This document shows, piece after piece, positions 13,642-22,468 of a stretch of DNA of 23,461 nt; position 1 is the stretch's first letter, and each line of letters starts with the position of its first letter. The notes beneath the pieces are model-generated. The model saw only the letters and a list, made by a program, of their open reading frames with translations. It was not told the DNA's origin and made no database searches. The position numbers and the translations under genes are program-made. The DNA lies in NCBI GenBank assembly GCA_937919165.1, contig CALFPO010000051.1:1-23461 (forward strand). The letters run 5' to 3'. Source of the DNA: an uncultured Bacillota bacterium (GTDB taxonomy: Bacteria; Bacillota_I; Bacilli_A; Erysipelotrichales; Erysipelotrichaceae).

Positions 13642-15012
13642 ATGATTATCGAAATGACGAAATTGCTTAATACCCTTTCTCTATCACTGGATTATGTTGA
13701 GAACGAAATCATCAAGACCGCAAGAAACCACGGAAAGAGAGTGGCTGTTCTAACGAACCTGATGGCTAAGGAAGCCGGATATTCTGAGGAAGTCATTTAT
13801 GCCCTTACCCAATCTTCCGTTCTCCATGATTGCGCTTTGGCGGAATATCTGAAGGATGAGCTGACTGGCGAAAACAAGTCATTGGATGAAGCCAACATGT
13901 ATGAACATTGCGTGATCGGCGAAAAGATGATGACGAAATTGCCGTTCTATCATCTGGTGCGCGGAGCCGTTCTGTTTCATCATGAGCGTGCCGATGGAAA
14001 AGGAGCCCTTGGGATGATTGATGAGATGGTTCCGTTATATGCACAGCTGATCCATGTTGCGGATGTGGTTGATGTGAACTTCTCTCTTGACGCCATGGAA
14101 CATGAGAAATATGAAGCCATCATAGACTGGCTGAACAGTGAACGCGGCAAAACAGTATCGGATAGAAGTGCCGATCTTTTCATGAAAGCGATCGATTATG
14201 ATACGTTGACAAGCATAACTGGCGAAAAATGCCGTAAGATAGTAAGAACCATGATTCCGGAAATGTCGGACGAGATTCCTATTGATGCCTTGCGTGAGGT
14301 TGCGTCTTTCTTCGCCAAGATCACCGACTATAAGTCCAATTTCACCTGGAGGCATTCTATCGGAATTGCGGAGAAGGCTGAAAGCATGGGCCAGTATTAC
14401 GGCTATGACAAAGAAACCTGCGATAAGCTATATATTGCGGGTGCCTTGCATGATATCGGGAAGCTGCTTATCAGCAATGACATTCTGGAGAAGCCAGGCA
14501 AGCTTTCAAATATTGAATACAAGGAAATCCAGAACCATGCCATGGGAACATGGAAACTGCTGAGTCCTATAGGAGGGCTTGAGGATATCGCTTCGTGGGC
14601 AAGCCTGCATCATGAGAAGCTTGATGGAAGCGGATACCCTTTCGGATACAAGGCCGATGAGCTTGGAAAGAATGAACGTCTGCTGGCATGCCTTGATATC
14701 TATCAGGCTCTTGTCGAACAGCGTCCCTACAAGGCTGGCCTTTCTCATGGCGAGGCCATGACCATTCTCTATAGAATGGGATCAGCCGGTCAGCTTGATT
14801 CCGACATACTTGAAGACATAAATAAACGCTTTTTGCCTCAGAATGAAACTCTTGTTGCGGTTTCCGTTTCTGAGACAGTTCCTGAATATAATGGCGAGAC
14901 ATGGCAATGTCCTGTTTGTGGCTATGTGTATCAGGGCGAGCTTCCAAGCGACTTCATCTGTCCTAAGTGCGAACAGCCTGGAAGCATATTCGAAAGAGTG
15001 CACAATAACTAA
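13642..15012 (+). CDS. Tandem HD / HD-GYP phosphohydrolase with C-terminal rubredoxin domain (456 aa)
   Basis: Two HD modules followed by a rubredoxin. The first (about 20-190) has H62-D63 and H-H-E-R-A-D-G-K-G, where the GYP motif is lost. The second (about 220-400) is a full HD-GYP: H-S-I-G, A-L-H270-D271-I-G-K, H323-H324-E-K-L-D-G-S-G331-Y332-P333. HD-GYP domains with a binuclear iron site hydrolyse cyclic di-GMP or cyclic GMP-AMP, so this is a likely cyclic-dinucleotide phosphodiesterase. The C-terminal residues about 420-455 carry C423-P-V-C426-G-Y and C440-P-K-C443, the four iron ligands of rubredoxin, about half the usual length of a free protein with its flanks. Fusion suggests redox or oxygen control of the enzyme (inference). 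It starts ATG after GCGGAGG, 24 bases after rlmD. Confidence 0.88.
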   Translation: MIIEMTKLLNTLSLSLDYVENEIIKTARNHGKRVAVLTNLMAKEAGYSEEVIYALTQSSVLHDCALAEYLKDELTGENKSLDEANMYEHCVIGEKMMTKLPFYHLVRGAVLFHHERADGKGALGMIDEMVPLYAQLIHVADVVDVNFSLDAMEHEKYEAIIDWLNSERGKTVSDRSADLFMKAIDYDTLTSITGEKCRKIVRTMIPEMSDEIPIDALREVASFFAKITDYKSNFTWRHSIGIAEKAESMGQYYGYDKETCDKLYIAGALHDIGKLLISNDILEKPGKLSNIEYKEIQNHAMGTWKLLSPIGGLEDIASWASLHHEKLDGSGYPFGYKADELGKNERLLACLDIYQALVEQRPYKAGLSHGEAMTILYRMGSAGQLDSDILEDINKRFLPQNETLVAVSVSETVPEYNGETWQCPVCGYVYQGELPSDFICPKCEQPGSIFERVHNN

Positions 15013-15090
15013 ATCCAAAAACAATGGATTGTCGCATCAGATAGAGAAGGCATATGCCGTTTGGATGAACGAAAGTCTTTTTTGATGCGA
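15013..15090. repeat. Nested inverted repeats upstream of the J-like/TPR gene
   Basis: ATCCAAA (15013-15019) pairs with TTTGGAT (15060-15066), and TCGCATCA (15032-15039) with TGATGCGA (15083-15090); the two overlap and cannot form together. A perfect GGCATATGCC (15049-15058) lies inside. T6 at 15078-15083 follows the first pair after 11 bases. This could be a leader with alternative folds or chance; no riboswitch class is recognised. Confidence 0.35.
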
Positions 15091-15128
15091 TGCCATTGAT
15101 GATAGAATTGATTTGATGGAGGCAGAAC

Positions 15129-18100
15129 ATGTTTTGGAAAATACTGGAGATTGAACCTACCACAGATAAGAAGAAGATCACGGATGCATATCGCAAGAAG
15201 CTGATAGAAACCAATCCGGAAGATAAGCCGGAAGAGTTCAAGGCTTTGCGAGAGGCTTATGAGCAGGCTTTGGCATATGCGGAAAACGACAATGCTGAGC
15301 AGGCTACGCCTATCGACATCTGGAAAAGGAAACTGAACGATATCTATTTCGATTTCCCTTCAAGACTTTCTAATGAATGCTGGGAAGAACTTTTTGATGA
15401 TCCTATCTGCAGATCTCTGGACAAAAGAGGCGAAGCGGAGAATGCTTTGCTTGGCTTTTTGATGGACAACTACAATCTGCCGCACGACATCATGATCATG
15501 ATCAACGATGAGTTCGGCTTTACCGATCGCATCGAAGAACTGTATGAATCATATCCTAAAGATTTTGTCGATTATGTCATCGTCAATGGCGTTACCTATG
15601 ATGAGACCTTGAACTATAGAATGTTCAAGCCTGGCTTGGATGCCAAGGCTTGTGATCAATATACCGATCTGTTCTTGAGGGCCAGAAGGGAAGAAAACGC
15701 AGAAGAGATCTTCCAACAGATGAAGGCCCTTCCTGAAAGCCATCCTTATGGCGAAGCTTTGATGATCGACAGGGACATCAAGGCTGGAAATGATAGGCTT
15801 GCTGACCTTGAGAAGATTGTCGAGGAATGCGATTATGAGAAGCTTCTTTCAAGATCGCTGATTGGACACTATCTGGAAAAGGAAGAATATGAGAAAGCTG
15901 AGAACGTATGCAATAAGGCTCTTGAGACAAGGAATGGCGATGAGGGCTTGCGCTTTGATCTGGCTAAGATTCTTGCGGGCGAGGAGAAATATACCGAGGC
16001 TATCGATATCGCCCACGATCTGATCAGAAATGCCAATGGCGATGATATCTTCCTTGAACAGCTTTCGCAGGAGCGCAATAGCTGGAATGAGAAGCTGATA
16101 AAGAAATGCGAAGCGGTCTATGAGAATCCGCATGACAGCTCGCTCAATGTCCGCTATGCCTGGGCATTGCTTCAGAATGGCTTTGACGAAAAGGCTGATG
16201 AAGTAGGCAAGAATATCGTTGAAGAGGAAACCGATCCCTTCGACTACTACAACATCATGAGTTCCCTTGATATGCAGTTCAAGCGCGATAAGGGCTTTGA
16301 TGAGATCGATAAGCTGATAGAGATAATCCGTGGCTTGCCTGAAGATGGCGATGAAAAGACCAGGAAGCGCAAGGCTAGACTGGCAGAGATCATCAGCAGG
16401 AAAGCGTATTATCTCTGTTCAAGAGATAGAAAAGAAGAAGGTCTAGAGGCCTATAAGGAAGCATTGAAGGTCAATCCGGAGAATGCGGATGTCCTTATCC
16501 AGGCAGCTTCTTCTACCTTCCAATACAAGAAATATGAGGATACCATCGAGTATGCCAAGGCTGCCATCAGAAGCAATCCTTCGTCATATTATGCCTACTA
16601 TCTTCTGGCATATGCCTATTTCAAGACAGGCAACGATTCGCAAGCCTACGAGAGCGTGAATCGTTCCATAGCCATCTATGGCTCATTCTTGGGCAGCTAC
16701 ATCCTGAAGCTCCTGATACTGATCAGAAATGATTCGTTTGATGCGGCTAGAGAACTCATAAAGTTCCTGGATGAGAGCGGCTGCAGCGATGATCTGTCTT
16801 TGCAGTATGTGAAGGCTCAGATGGTGGAATTTGCGGATAAGGATGAAGATGCAGCCTTGAAGATGTATGAGGAGATCGCCAAGAAGATCGAAGAGGGCGG
16901 CATATCCAACCTTCCGGCTGAGACATACTATCGCTATCTTGTGCTTTTGGGCGCAAAAAGAGATGCCAACATCAACAAGGATAGAGATGAGATGCTGGAG
17001 ATAGCCGAAAAAGGCCTGAAGTATGATCCTGAGCTATATGGCTTGCTGGACTACAAGGCTTGGCTGCTGATGAAGGCTGATAATTTCGAGGAATCATTGA
17101 AGATCTATCGCCATCTGGAGGAGAATCCTAACCATTCGCCTGAAGTCGAATATCAGATAGGCTTGCTATACTACAACAATTCATTGGAAGAGGATGCCGA
17201 TAAAGTCATCGATTACCTCAGCAAGGCAATCGATAGGGGATACAATTATGGCGATTTCGAACTGATATATGCCTGCACTGTAGCTGGAAGATATGATGAG
17301 GCTGAGAAGTACTGCATGGCTTTAAGGAAGAAGCGTGAGGAGAACAACGTCATAGATATCGATTCCTATGATCGCATGTCCTATATCTTTCTCAAGAGAA
17401 AGCAGTATGAAGAGGCTTGCAGAGATGCCTCGATAGCTTTGGATAATGCCAAGAAGCGCAATCTCAAGGCCAAGCGCTACTATATCCATGCTGCCCAGAT
17501 GTATCGCATATTGGGACAGAAAGATAAGGCCATCGAAGTCATTGAGGATATGAGGAACGATATCGGAGATGAAGGTTCATATCTCAGCGAAATGACGAAT
17601 ATCTATATGCAGTTTGGCGATTACAATATGGCAAGAAAGATAATATCGACGCGTCTGAGTGCCAAGAACTTCACATCGGTAGCAGCTGCAGATTCGATGA
17701 GACTATATCTTCTGGAAGGCAATATTCTGAAGGCCAATTTCTCTTTGGCCAACAATCTGCGCCGGATGGATGAGAAGGAACGTGCCTATGGATCAGCCCA
17801 GATTGCGGAATATGAAGGGCGCTATAAGGATGTGGTATATGCCTTGAAGACCAGAGTAGATGAACTGGGCGATAAGGCGGGGAGCTATGACTATGTGCGT
17901 CTAGCTGAAGCATACCTTTTGGCTGATGATGAGGAGAATGCCGTCAAGTATGCTGAAATGGCGCTTGAGAAGCACAAGGACAGCAAGTATTCGCTATATA
18001 AGCCGCTTGAATATACTGAACTTGCGAGAATATATATAATCATGAAGCGTTTTGCTGAAGCTGAAGAGCTTCTCGATAAGGCAAGAAACGACATGTGCGC

Positions 18101-18275
18101 ACATTGCAACTATTCAGCCTGCAAGGATGCGGACATATTCGAACTGTATCTGCTGATGCGCAAGGGCCTCTATGATGAAGCAAGATCCAAGTGCGATCCG
18201 CTGATCGAAACCTGGAAGGATGATGAAGATTTCATCACTCTCAAGAGAGTATTGGAGAAGAAGAAAAAGAAATGA
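15129..18275 (+). CDS. J-domain-like / tetratricopeptide repeat protein (1048 aa)
   Basis: Likely co-chaperone or scaffold for the overlapping Hsp70. Residues 1-50 look like a J domain of the short DjlB/DjlC type: F-W-K-I-L-E-I-E-P-T-x-D, helix I-T-D-A-Y-R-K-K-L, loop, then E-F-K-A-L-R-E-A-Y-E-Q-A-L. The loop tripeptide that is His-Pro-Asp in canonical J domains reads N29-P30-E31. From about 200 to 1020 the protein is almost all helix-turn-helix TPR/Sel1-like repeats with A-x-x-x-Y and Y-x-x-A-x-x-x-x-x-x-A-L patterns (for example about 420-460, 690-720, 900-950). There is no signal peptide or membrane segment, so it is cytoplasmic. ATG lies seven bases after GGAGG. The TGA overlaps the ATG of the Hsp70 gene. 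Confidence 0.85.
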   Translation: MFWKILEIEPTTDKKKITDAYRKKLIETNPEDKPEEFKALREAYEQALAYAENDNAEQATPIDIWKRKLNDIYFDFPSRLSNECWEELFDDPICRSLDKRGEAENALLGFLMDNYNLPHDIMIMINDEFGFTDRIEELYESYPKDFVDYVIVNGVTYDETLNYRMFKPGLDAKACDQYTDLFLRARREENAEEIFQQMKALPESHPYGEALMIDRDIKAGNDRLADLEKIVEECDYEKLLSRSLIGHYLEKEEYEKAENVCNKALETRNGDEGLRFDLAKILAGEEKYTEAIDIAHDLIRNANGDDIFLEQLSQERNSWNEKLIKKCEAVYENPHDSSLNVRYAWALLQNGFDEKADEVGKNIVEEETDPFDYYNIMSSLDMQFKRDKGFDEIDKLIEIIRGLPEDGDEKTRKRKARLAEIISRKAYYLCSRDRKEEGLEAYKEALKVNPENADVLIQAASSTFQYKKYEDTIEYAKAAIRSNPSSYYAYYLLAYAYFKTGNDSQAYESVNRSIAIYGSFLGSYILKLLILIRNDSFDAARELIKFLDESGCSDDLSLQYVKAQMVEFADKDEDAALKMYEEIAKKIEEGGISNLPAETYYRYLVLLGAKRDANINKDRDEMLEIAEKGLKYDPELYGLLDYKAWLLMKADNFEESLKIYRHLEENPNHSPEVEYQIGLLYYNNSLEEDADKVIDYLSKAIDRGYNYGDFELIYACTVAGRYDEAEKYCMALRKKREENNVIDIDSYDRMSYIFLKRKQYEEACRDASIALDNAKKRNLKAKRYYIHAAQMYRILGQKDKAIEVIEDMRNDIGDEGSYLSEMTNIYMQFGDYNMARKIISTRLSAKNFTSVAAADSMRLYLLEGNILKANFSLANNLRRMDEKERAYGSAQIAEYEGRYKDVVYALKTRVDELGDKAGSYDYVRLAEAYLLADDEENAVKYAEMALEKHKDSKYSLYKPLEYTELARIYIIMKRFAEAEELLDKARNDMCAHCNYSACKDADIFELYLLMRKGLYDEARSKCDPLIETWKDDEDFITLKRVLEKKKKK

Positions 18276-19978
18276 TAGTTGGAATAGATCTAGGAACAAC
18301 CAATAGCCTGATAGCCTATTTCAAGGATGGCAAGGCAGAAGTCATACCCAATCGTCTGGGCAAGCTTCTGACGCCTTCGATTGTTTCGGTTGACCATAAC
18401 GGGCAGATTCTGGTAGGAGATACAGCCAAGGAATATGGCTATCTGTTTCCTTTCGCTACTGCCAAGGTCTTCAAGAGAACGATGGGCACCGATCAGACAT
18501 ACAATCTATGCGGACTAAGCTTCACTTCGGAAGAACTGAGCAGCTTTGTGCTGCGTTCGCTCAAGGAAGATGCAGAGGTCTATCTGAAAGAAACGGTCGA
18601 TGAGGCAATCATTTCGGTACCTGCCTACTTCAATGACAACCAGCGCAAGGCCACCAAGAAGGCTGGCGAATTGGCAGGACTGAAGGTCTCAAGAATAATC
18701 TCTGAACCTACCGCCAGCGCTGTAGCCTATGGCGTGGGCGACAGCGAAAAGAGCGAACGCTGCATGATCTTTGACCTTGGCGGAGGAACCTTCGATGTGT
18801 CTATCCTTGAATATTTCAAGAGCATCATCGAGATCCATGCGATCGCGGGCGACAACCATCTAGGCGGCGAAGATTTCACGATGGCTATGATGGCGATGTT
18901 CATGGAGAGAATCGGCATCAAGGAGGAGCTTCTGGAGCCTGTCGCTCTATCGACGATATACAAGGCGGCTGAAAAGGCCAAATGTGAACTGGGCGAAAAG
19001 CTTGGCTTTGCGATTGCCTGCAAGCTGGATGAAGAAAGCTATTATGAAGAATTCTCCTTGGATGAATTCAAGAAGGCTTGCGAGCCATTGCTGGAACGCA
19101 TCAGGAAACCGATCGAGAAGTGTCTGAGAGATTCAAAGACAAGTCTTGATGACATCGATAGGGTCATCCTGGTCGGTGGCGGATCTAGACTCAATCTGGT
19201 TAGAGAATTCGTCAAGGAAATCATCAATATCTATCCGGAATTCTATATCGATCCTGATACATCGGTTGCCATTGGAGCATCGATGCAGGCAGCCATGAAG
19301 CAAAGGGACAAAAGCATCGAAGAGATAATTCTGACCGATGTATGTCCATTTACCTTAGGAACGGAAGTTGTCCATGACAACGGCAATTTCACGGAACCTG
19401 GCTATTTCTTGCCGATCATCGAAAGGAACACCATCATTCCTGTCAGCAAGAAGGAAAGAGTATATACGGCCTATGAGAATCAGGAACATGTCCATATCCG
19501 TATCCTGCAGGGTGAAAGCCGCATGGCCAAAAACAACTTCCCATTGGGCTTCCTTGACCTTGATGTGCCTAAAGGCCCTAAGGGACAGGAGGCTGTCGAT
19601 ATCACCTATACCTATGATGTGAACTCTCTATTGGAAGTGGAGGTTACGGTTGTTTCGACTGGCGAGACCAAGAAGGTCATCATCCAGAATCAGCAGAATA
19701 AGATTCCGCAAGAGGAAGCGGAAGAACGTTTCAAGGTGCTGCAGTATCTCAAGCAGAGTCCTCGTGAAGAAGAAGAGAACCTCTTTGCGATCCTTAGGGG
19801 AGAACGTCTCTATCGTGAGAATGTCGGCAAGAACAAGGAAATGGTTTCCAAGGCCTTGGATGAATTCGATGCTGTATTGGCTAGCGGAACGCGTCTGGAG
19901 ATCGAAAGGACCAGAAAGAAGATGATCGAGCTTTTTGATGATATTGAGCATCAGGAAGAATCGATATTGTATTCATAG
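18272..19978 (+). CDS. HscC-like Hsp70 chaperone (568 aa)
   Basis: ATP-dependent chaperone of the DnaK superfamily, closer in length and shape to HscC (about 556 aa) than to DnaK (about 610-640). The nucleotide domain has G-I-D-L-G-T-T-N-S (4-12), I-I-S-E-P-T-A-S-A-V-A-Y-G, F-D-L-G-G-G-T-F-D-V-S (167-177), G-D-N-H-L-G-G-E-D-F and V-G-G-G-S-R. The substrate domain begins near 360 (T-D-V-C-P-F-T-L-G), contains I-L-Q-G-E-S-R, and the C-terminal lid is short, without an EEVD-like tail. It overlaps the J-like/TPR gene by four bases (ATGA), so the pair is translated together and very probably works together. The main cell DnaK would be encoded elsewhere. Confidence 0.9.
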   Translation: MIVGIDLGTTNSLIAYFKDGKAEVIPNRLGKLLTPSIVSVDHNGQILVGDTAKEYGYLFPFATAKVFKRTMGTDQTYNLCGLSFTSEELSSFVLRSLKEDAEVYLKETVDEAIISVPAYFNDNQRKATKKAGELAGLKVSRIISEPTASAVAYGVGDSEKSERCMIFDLGGGTFDVSILEYFKSIIEIHAIAGDNHLGGEDFTMAMMAMFMERIGIKEELLEPVALSTIYKAAEKAKCELGEKLGFAIACKLDEESYYEEFSLDEFKKACEPLLERIRKPIEKCLRDSKTSLDDIDRVILVGGGSRLNLVREFVKEIINIYPEFYIDPDTSVAIGASMQAAMKQRDKSIEEIILTDVCPFTLGTEVVHDNGNFTEPGYFLPIIERNTIIPVSKKERVYTAYENQEHVHIRILQGESRMAKNNFPLGFLDLDVPKGPKGQEAVDITYTYDVNSLLEVEVTVVSTGETKKVIIQNQQNKIPQEEAEERFKVLQYLKQSPREEEENLFAILRGERLYRENVGKNKEMVSKALDEFDAVLASGTRLEIERTRKKMIELFDDIEHQEESILYS

Positions 19979-19994
19979 ATTTCAATTTTTATCG

Positions 19995-21266
19995 ATGAAT
20001 AGAAATAAGCTTAGAGATTTCTATATATTGTGGAGCACTCAGAGTCTTTCTAGACTCGGCAGCAGCATGACAAGTTTTGCGTTGACCTTGTGGCTATATG
20101 AAAGCACAGGGTCTTCTTTAGGTACGGCTGCCTTGACGATCTGTTCCTATACGCCATACGTGCTTATGAGCATCTTTGCGGGAGCCCTGTGTGACCGCTT
20201 CGACAAGAAGAGGACCATTCTGGTTTGCGATCTTCTGGCGGCTATGAGCACTGTTTTTGTGCTGCTTCTCTATCGAAGCGGCAATCTGGAAGTATGGCAT
20301 CTCTATCTTGTGAATGTGATTTCAGGTCTCATGAATACGGTTCAGGATCCTGCTTCGGAGGTTGCGGAGACCTTATTGGTGCCGAATGAATGCTACCAGA
20401 AGACCAGCAGCCTTAAGCAGCTTTCCAGATCGATCATATCCATCTTCAATCCTTTGGCGGCTTCTGCAATATATGGCCTATTTGGGCTTGAGGCGGTGAT
20501 TGCCTTCGATCTTGGAACCTTCATCATTGCCTTTATGGCGCTTCTTCTGTTCATCAACCTGCCAAAGATCGAAAGAAGCGAAAGCGAAAACGTGCTGACT
20601 CTAGCCAAGGAAGGCCTCTCATACCTAAAAGACAATCCGATGATCTTCAGACTGATCATGTTCATGTCGGGCGTCAATCTTGTCGCTTCGGCTTTTGATG
20701 CCGTGCTTCCTGGACTGGTGCTTCCCAATCCTAAAGGCGGAGAAAAGGTGCTTGGCATTGTGACATCCTGCTCCGGAATTGCGATGATTGCTGGAAGCTT
20801 CATTGCCTCCATCCTGCCTAAACCCAAGAATAGGGTAAGGGTAGTGTATCTGACGATGCTGTTCTCGCTTGGAAGTGAGAACTTCCTGCTGGCTCTTTCG
20901 CGTGAGCCGCTTGTCTGGTGTATGGGCCAGATCATCGGCTGGATAGTGGTTCCTGTCATGAGTTCCAATCTGGAGATCATCATGCGCAATACGATACCGG
21001 TCAAGCTGCAGGGCAGGATATATGCCTGCCGCAATACAATGCAGTTCTTTACGATACCGCTAGGACTATTCCTTGGAGGTTTCTTTGTCGATGAAGTATG
21101 CGAGCCTTTCATGATGAAGAATACATCCGTCTTGCTCAATATCCTCTTTGGCTACGGGAAAGGCTCAGGAGCTTCGCTGATGATGTTTGTTCTGGGCGTA
21201 GCCGGCGCCTTGCTTTGCCTGATTACGGGACAGATGCTTAAGCAATACAGCTACAATGAACATTAA
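19995..21266 (+). CDS. Major facilitator superfamily transporter, drug-efflux-like (423 aa)
   Basis: A membrane transporter with about 12 hydrophobic segments. It has the MFS motif A between segments 2 and 3, G-A-L-C-D-R-F-D-K-K-R, and the N-terminal pattern F-Y-I-L-W-S-T-Q-S-L-S-R-L-G-S-S typical of the macrolide-efflux-like (MFS_3) group. A proton-driven efflux role is likely; the substrate is unknown. I chose ATG 19995, 16 bases after the Hsp70 stop, because the MFS N-terminus begins there. The frame is open back to ATG 19935, which would overlap the Hsp70 gene by 44 bases, and neither has a good Shine-Dalgarno. A terminator follows four bases after the stop. Confidence 0.85.
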   Translation: MNRNKLRDFYILWSTQSLSRLGSSMTSFALTLWLYESTGSSLGTAALTICSYTPYVLMSIFAGALCDRFDKKRTILVCDLLAAMSTVFVLLLYRSGNLEVWHLYLVNVISGLMNTVQDPASEVAETLLVPNECYQKTSSLKQLSRSIISIFNPLAASAIYGLFGLEAVIAFDLGTFIIAFMALLLFINLPKIERSESENVLTLAKEGLSYLKDNPMIFRLIMFMSGVNLVASAFDAVLPGLVLPNPKGGEKVLGIVTSCSGIAMIAGSFIASILPKPKNRVRVVYLTMLFSLGSENFLLALSREPLVWCMGQIIGWIVVPVMSSNLEIIMRNTIPVKLQGRIYACRNTMQFFTIPLGLFLGGFFVDEVCEPFMMKNTSVLLNILFGYGKGSGASLMMFVLGVAGALLCLITGQMLKQYSYNEH

Positions 21267-21269
21267 GAC

Positions 21270-21296
21270 ATAAGGCTATAGGCCTTATTTTCTTTG
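21270..21296 (+). terminator. Rho-independent terminator after the MFS gene
   Basis: ATAAGGC (21270-21276) pairs with GCCTTAT (21282-21288) across a 5-nt loop, followed by a T-rich tract. It ends the chaperone/transporter unit. Confidence 0.75.
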
Positions 21297-21309
21297 TGTA
21301 GAGGGGAGT

Positions 21310-21338
21310 TTGTTCTAGAATATATTTGTAGGTACATA
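21310..21338 (+). promoter_or_regulatory. Possible promoter upstream of the repeat lipoprotein
   Basis: TTGTTC (21310-21315), a 17-base spacer and TACATA (21333-21338) give a weak sigma-A-like promoter. The stretch TTGTTCTAGAATAT recurs with one change (TTGTTTTAGAATAT) upstream of the sensor kinase gene near 8760, which adds some support for a regulatory role. Confidence 0.35.
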
Positions 21339-21388
21339 TTACGAAAATAGCCCCATATGAAGATGACAGGTGGCTCTAAAGGAGAATC

Positions 21389-22468
21389 ATGAAGAGAAGA
21401 ACCATATTGTTTGGCATATGTCTATTGTTATGCTTGAGCGGATGCTCAAAGAAGACTCAGGAAGAGACGATTCCTGAAAGCAAATACAAGCTTGCCGATA
21501 AGACCTATTACAATACCTATGACGAATTCGGCAATGCGGAACATTCCAATGTCTGGTTTGGCAGAGACGGAAGCTATGTTCTGAGAGACAATTATTTTGA
21601 TGGCACAGTCGAAACGACCGGAAAATGGGCAATAAGCGAAAATGTCTGTGCCCTTGTTTCAGATAATGACAGTTCTAATAAGGTCATCTTCGAAATCAAG
21701 GATGACAATACTCTGGTGCTCAAGACCACTTTGGCCGGATCGAAATCTGGCCAGACCTTCACCAGCGACCTATCCAAGATCTCAAGCAATAATGACAATG
21801 ACGATCCTGAAAAGATCATTTTCCTGAATGCCAGCCAGCTTGTAAGGGGAAGCAATGACGCTTCTTTCCTGGAACTTTTGGATGAGGAGCATTTCCGTCT
21901 TGTCGAGGTCTACGGCATGGGTGCCACCGAAGTCAATGGCCTATATAGCGAGATGGGCAGCGTGCTGGCCTTCTCAAACTTCGATACCAGATTCTATGAC
22001 CATAACGGCAACGAAGTGATGAACTTCGAAATGATGATCCATGGCGACAATACGCTTGAGCTGATGGAAGATTTTGAAGGCTCATTGGCGGGTGACTGCT
22101 TCTCGCTTGATGGCAAGGTTCCTTCAAGCTTTGTGCCAAGCGTGACGCCAAGCAAGGACTATTCGTTGAGGTTTGTCCATGAGCCGATCGATGATGTAAG
22201 CGAGATGTATCTGCCTGCGGTAGAATTCACCAGCGATGACATGTTTGTCTTCACCGAGAACCTCTATGCCGGCATGGGCAAATATTATGGACACTTCATC
22301 ATCAATGGCGATATCTATGAATGCTATGTTGACGACAAGTCTGAGCTTCAAGGCTTTGCCGGCTATGATGTCGATTATTTCGAGTTCAGGATTGTCGATG
22401 ATGGAACCATCATTCTGAAGAATGATCTATGCATGTCTGGAAAGGGCGATATCTTCAAGATCTATTGA
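21389..22468 (+). CDS. Lipoprotein with three internal beta-rich repeats (359 aa)
   Basis: An exported lipoprotein: basic start, hydrophobic core and lipobox L-S-G-C with Cys19, followed by a polar Lys/Glu linker. The mature part seems to hold three repeats of about 80-95 residues (roughly 33-130, 135-225 and 260-359). Each has aromatic beta segments and ends with a similar motif: D-N-T-L-V-L-K...S-G-Q-T-F, then D-N-T-L-E-L-M...A-G-D-C-F, then D-G-T-I-I-L-K...K-G-D-I-F. This suggests a repeated lipocalin-like or DUF-type beta fold on the cell surface. No enzyme motif was seen. ATG follows AAAGGAG. The stop overlaps the start of the HD-domain gene by one base. Function unknown. Confidence 0.85.
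   Translation: MKRRTILFGICLLLCLSGCSKKTQEETIPESKYKLADKTYYNTYDEFGNAEHSNVWFGRDGSYVLRDNYFDGTVETTGKWAISENVCALVSDNDSSNKVIFEIKDDNTLVLKTTLAGSKSGQTFTSDLSKISSNNDNDDPEKIIFLNASQLVRGSNDASFLELLDEEHFRLVEVYGMGATEVNGLYSEMGSVLAFSNFDTRFYDHNGNEVMNFEMMIHGDNTLELMEDFEGSLAGDCFSLDGKVPSSFVPSVTPSKDYSLRFVHEPIDDVSEMYLPAVEFTSDDMFVFTENLYAGMGKYYGHFIINGDIYECYVDDKSELQGFAGYDVDYFEFRIVDDGTIILKNDLCMSGKGDIFKIY

Noticed and set aside
15013..15128. Riboswitch upstream of the J-like/TPR gene
   Set aside because: Inverted repeats exist but no conserved core of a known riboswitch class was recognised.
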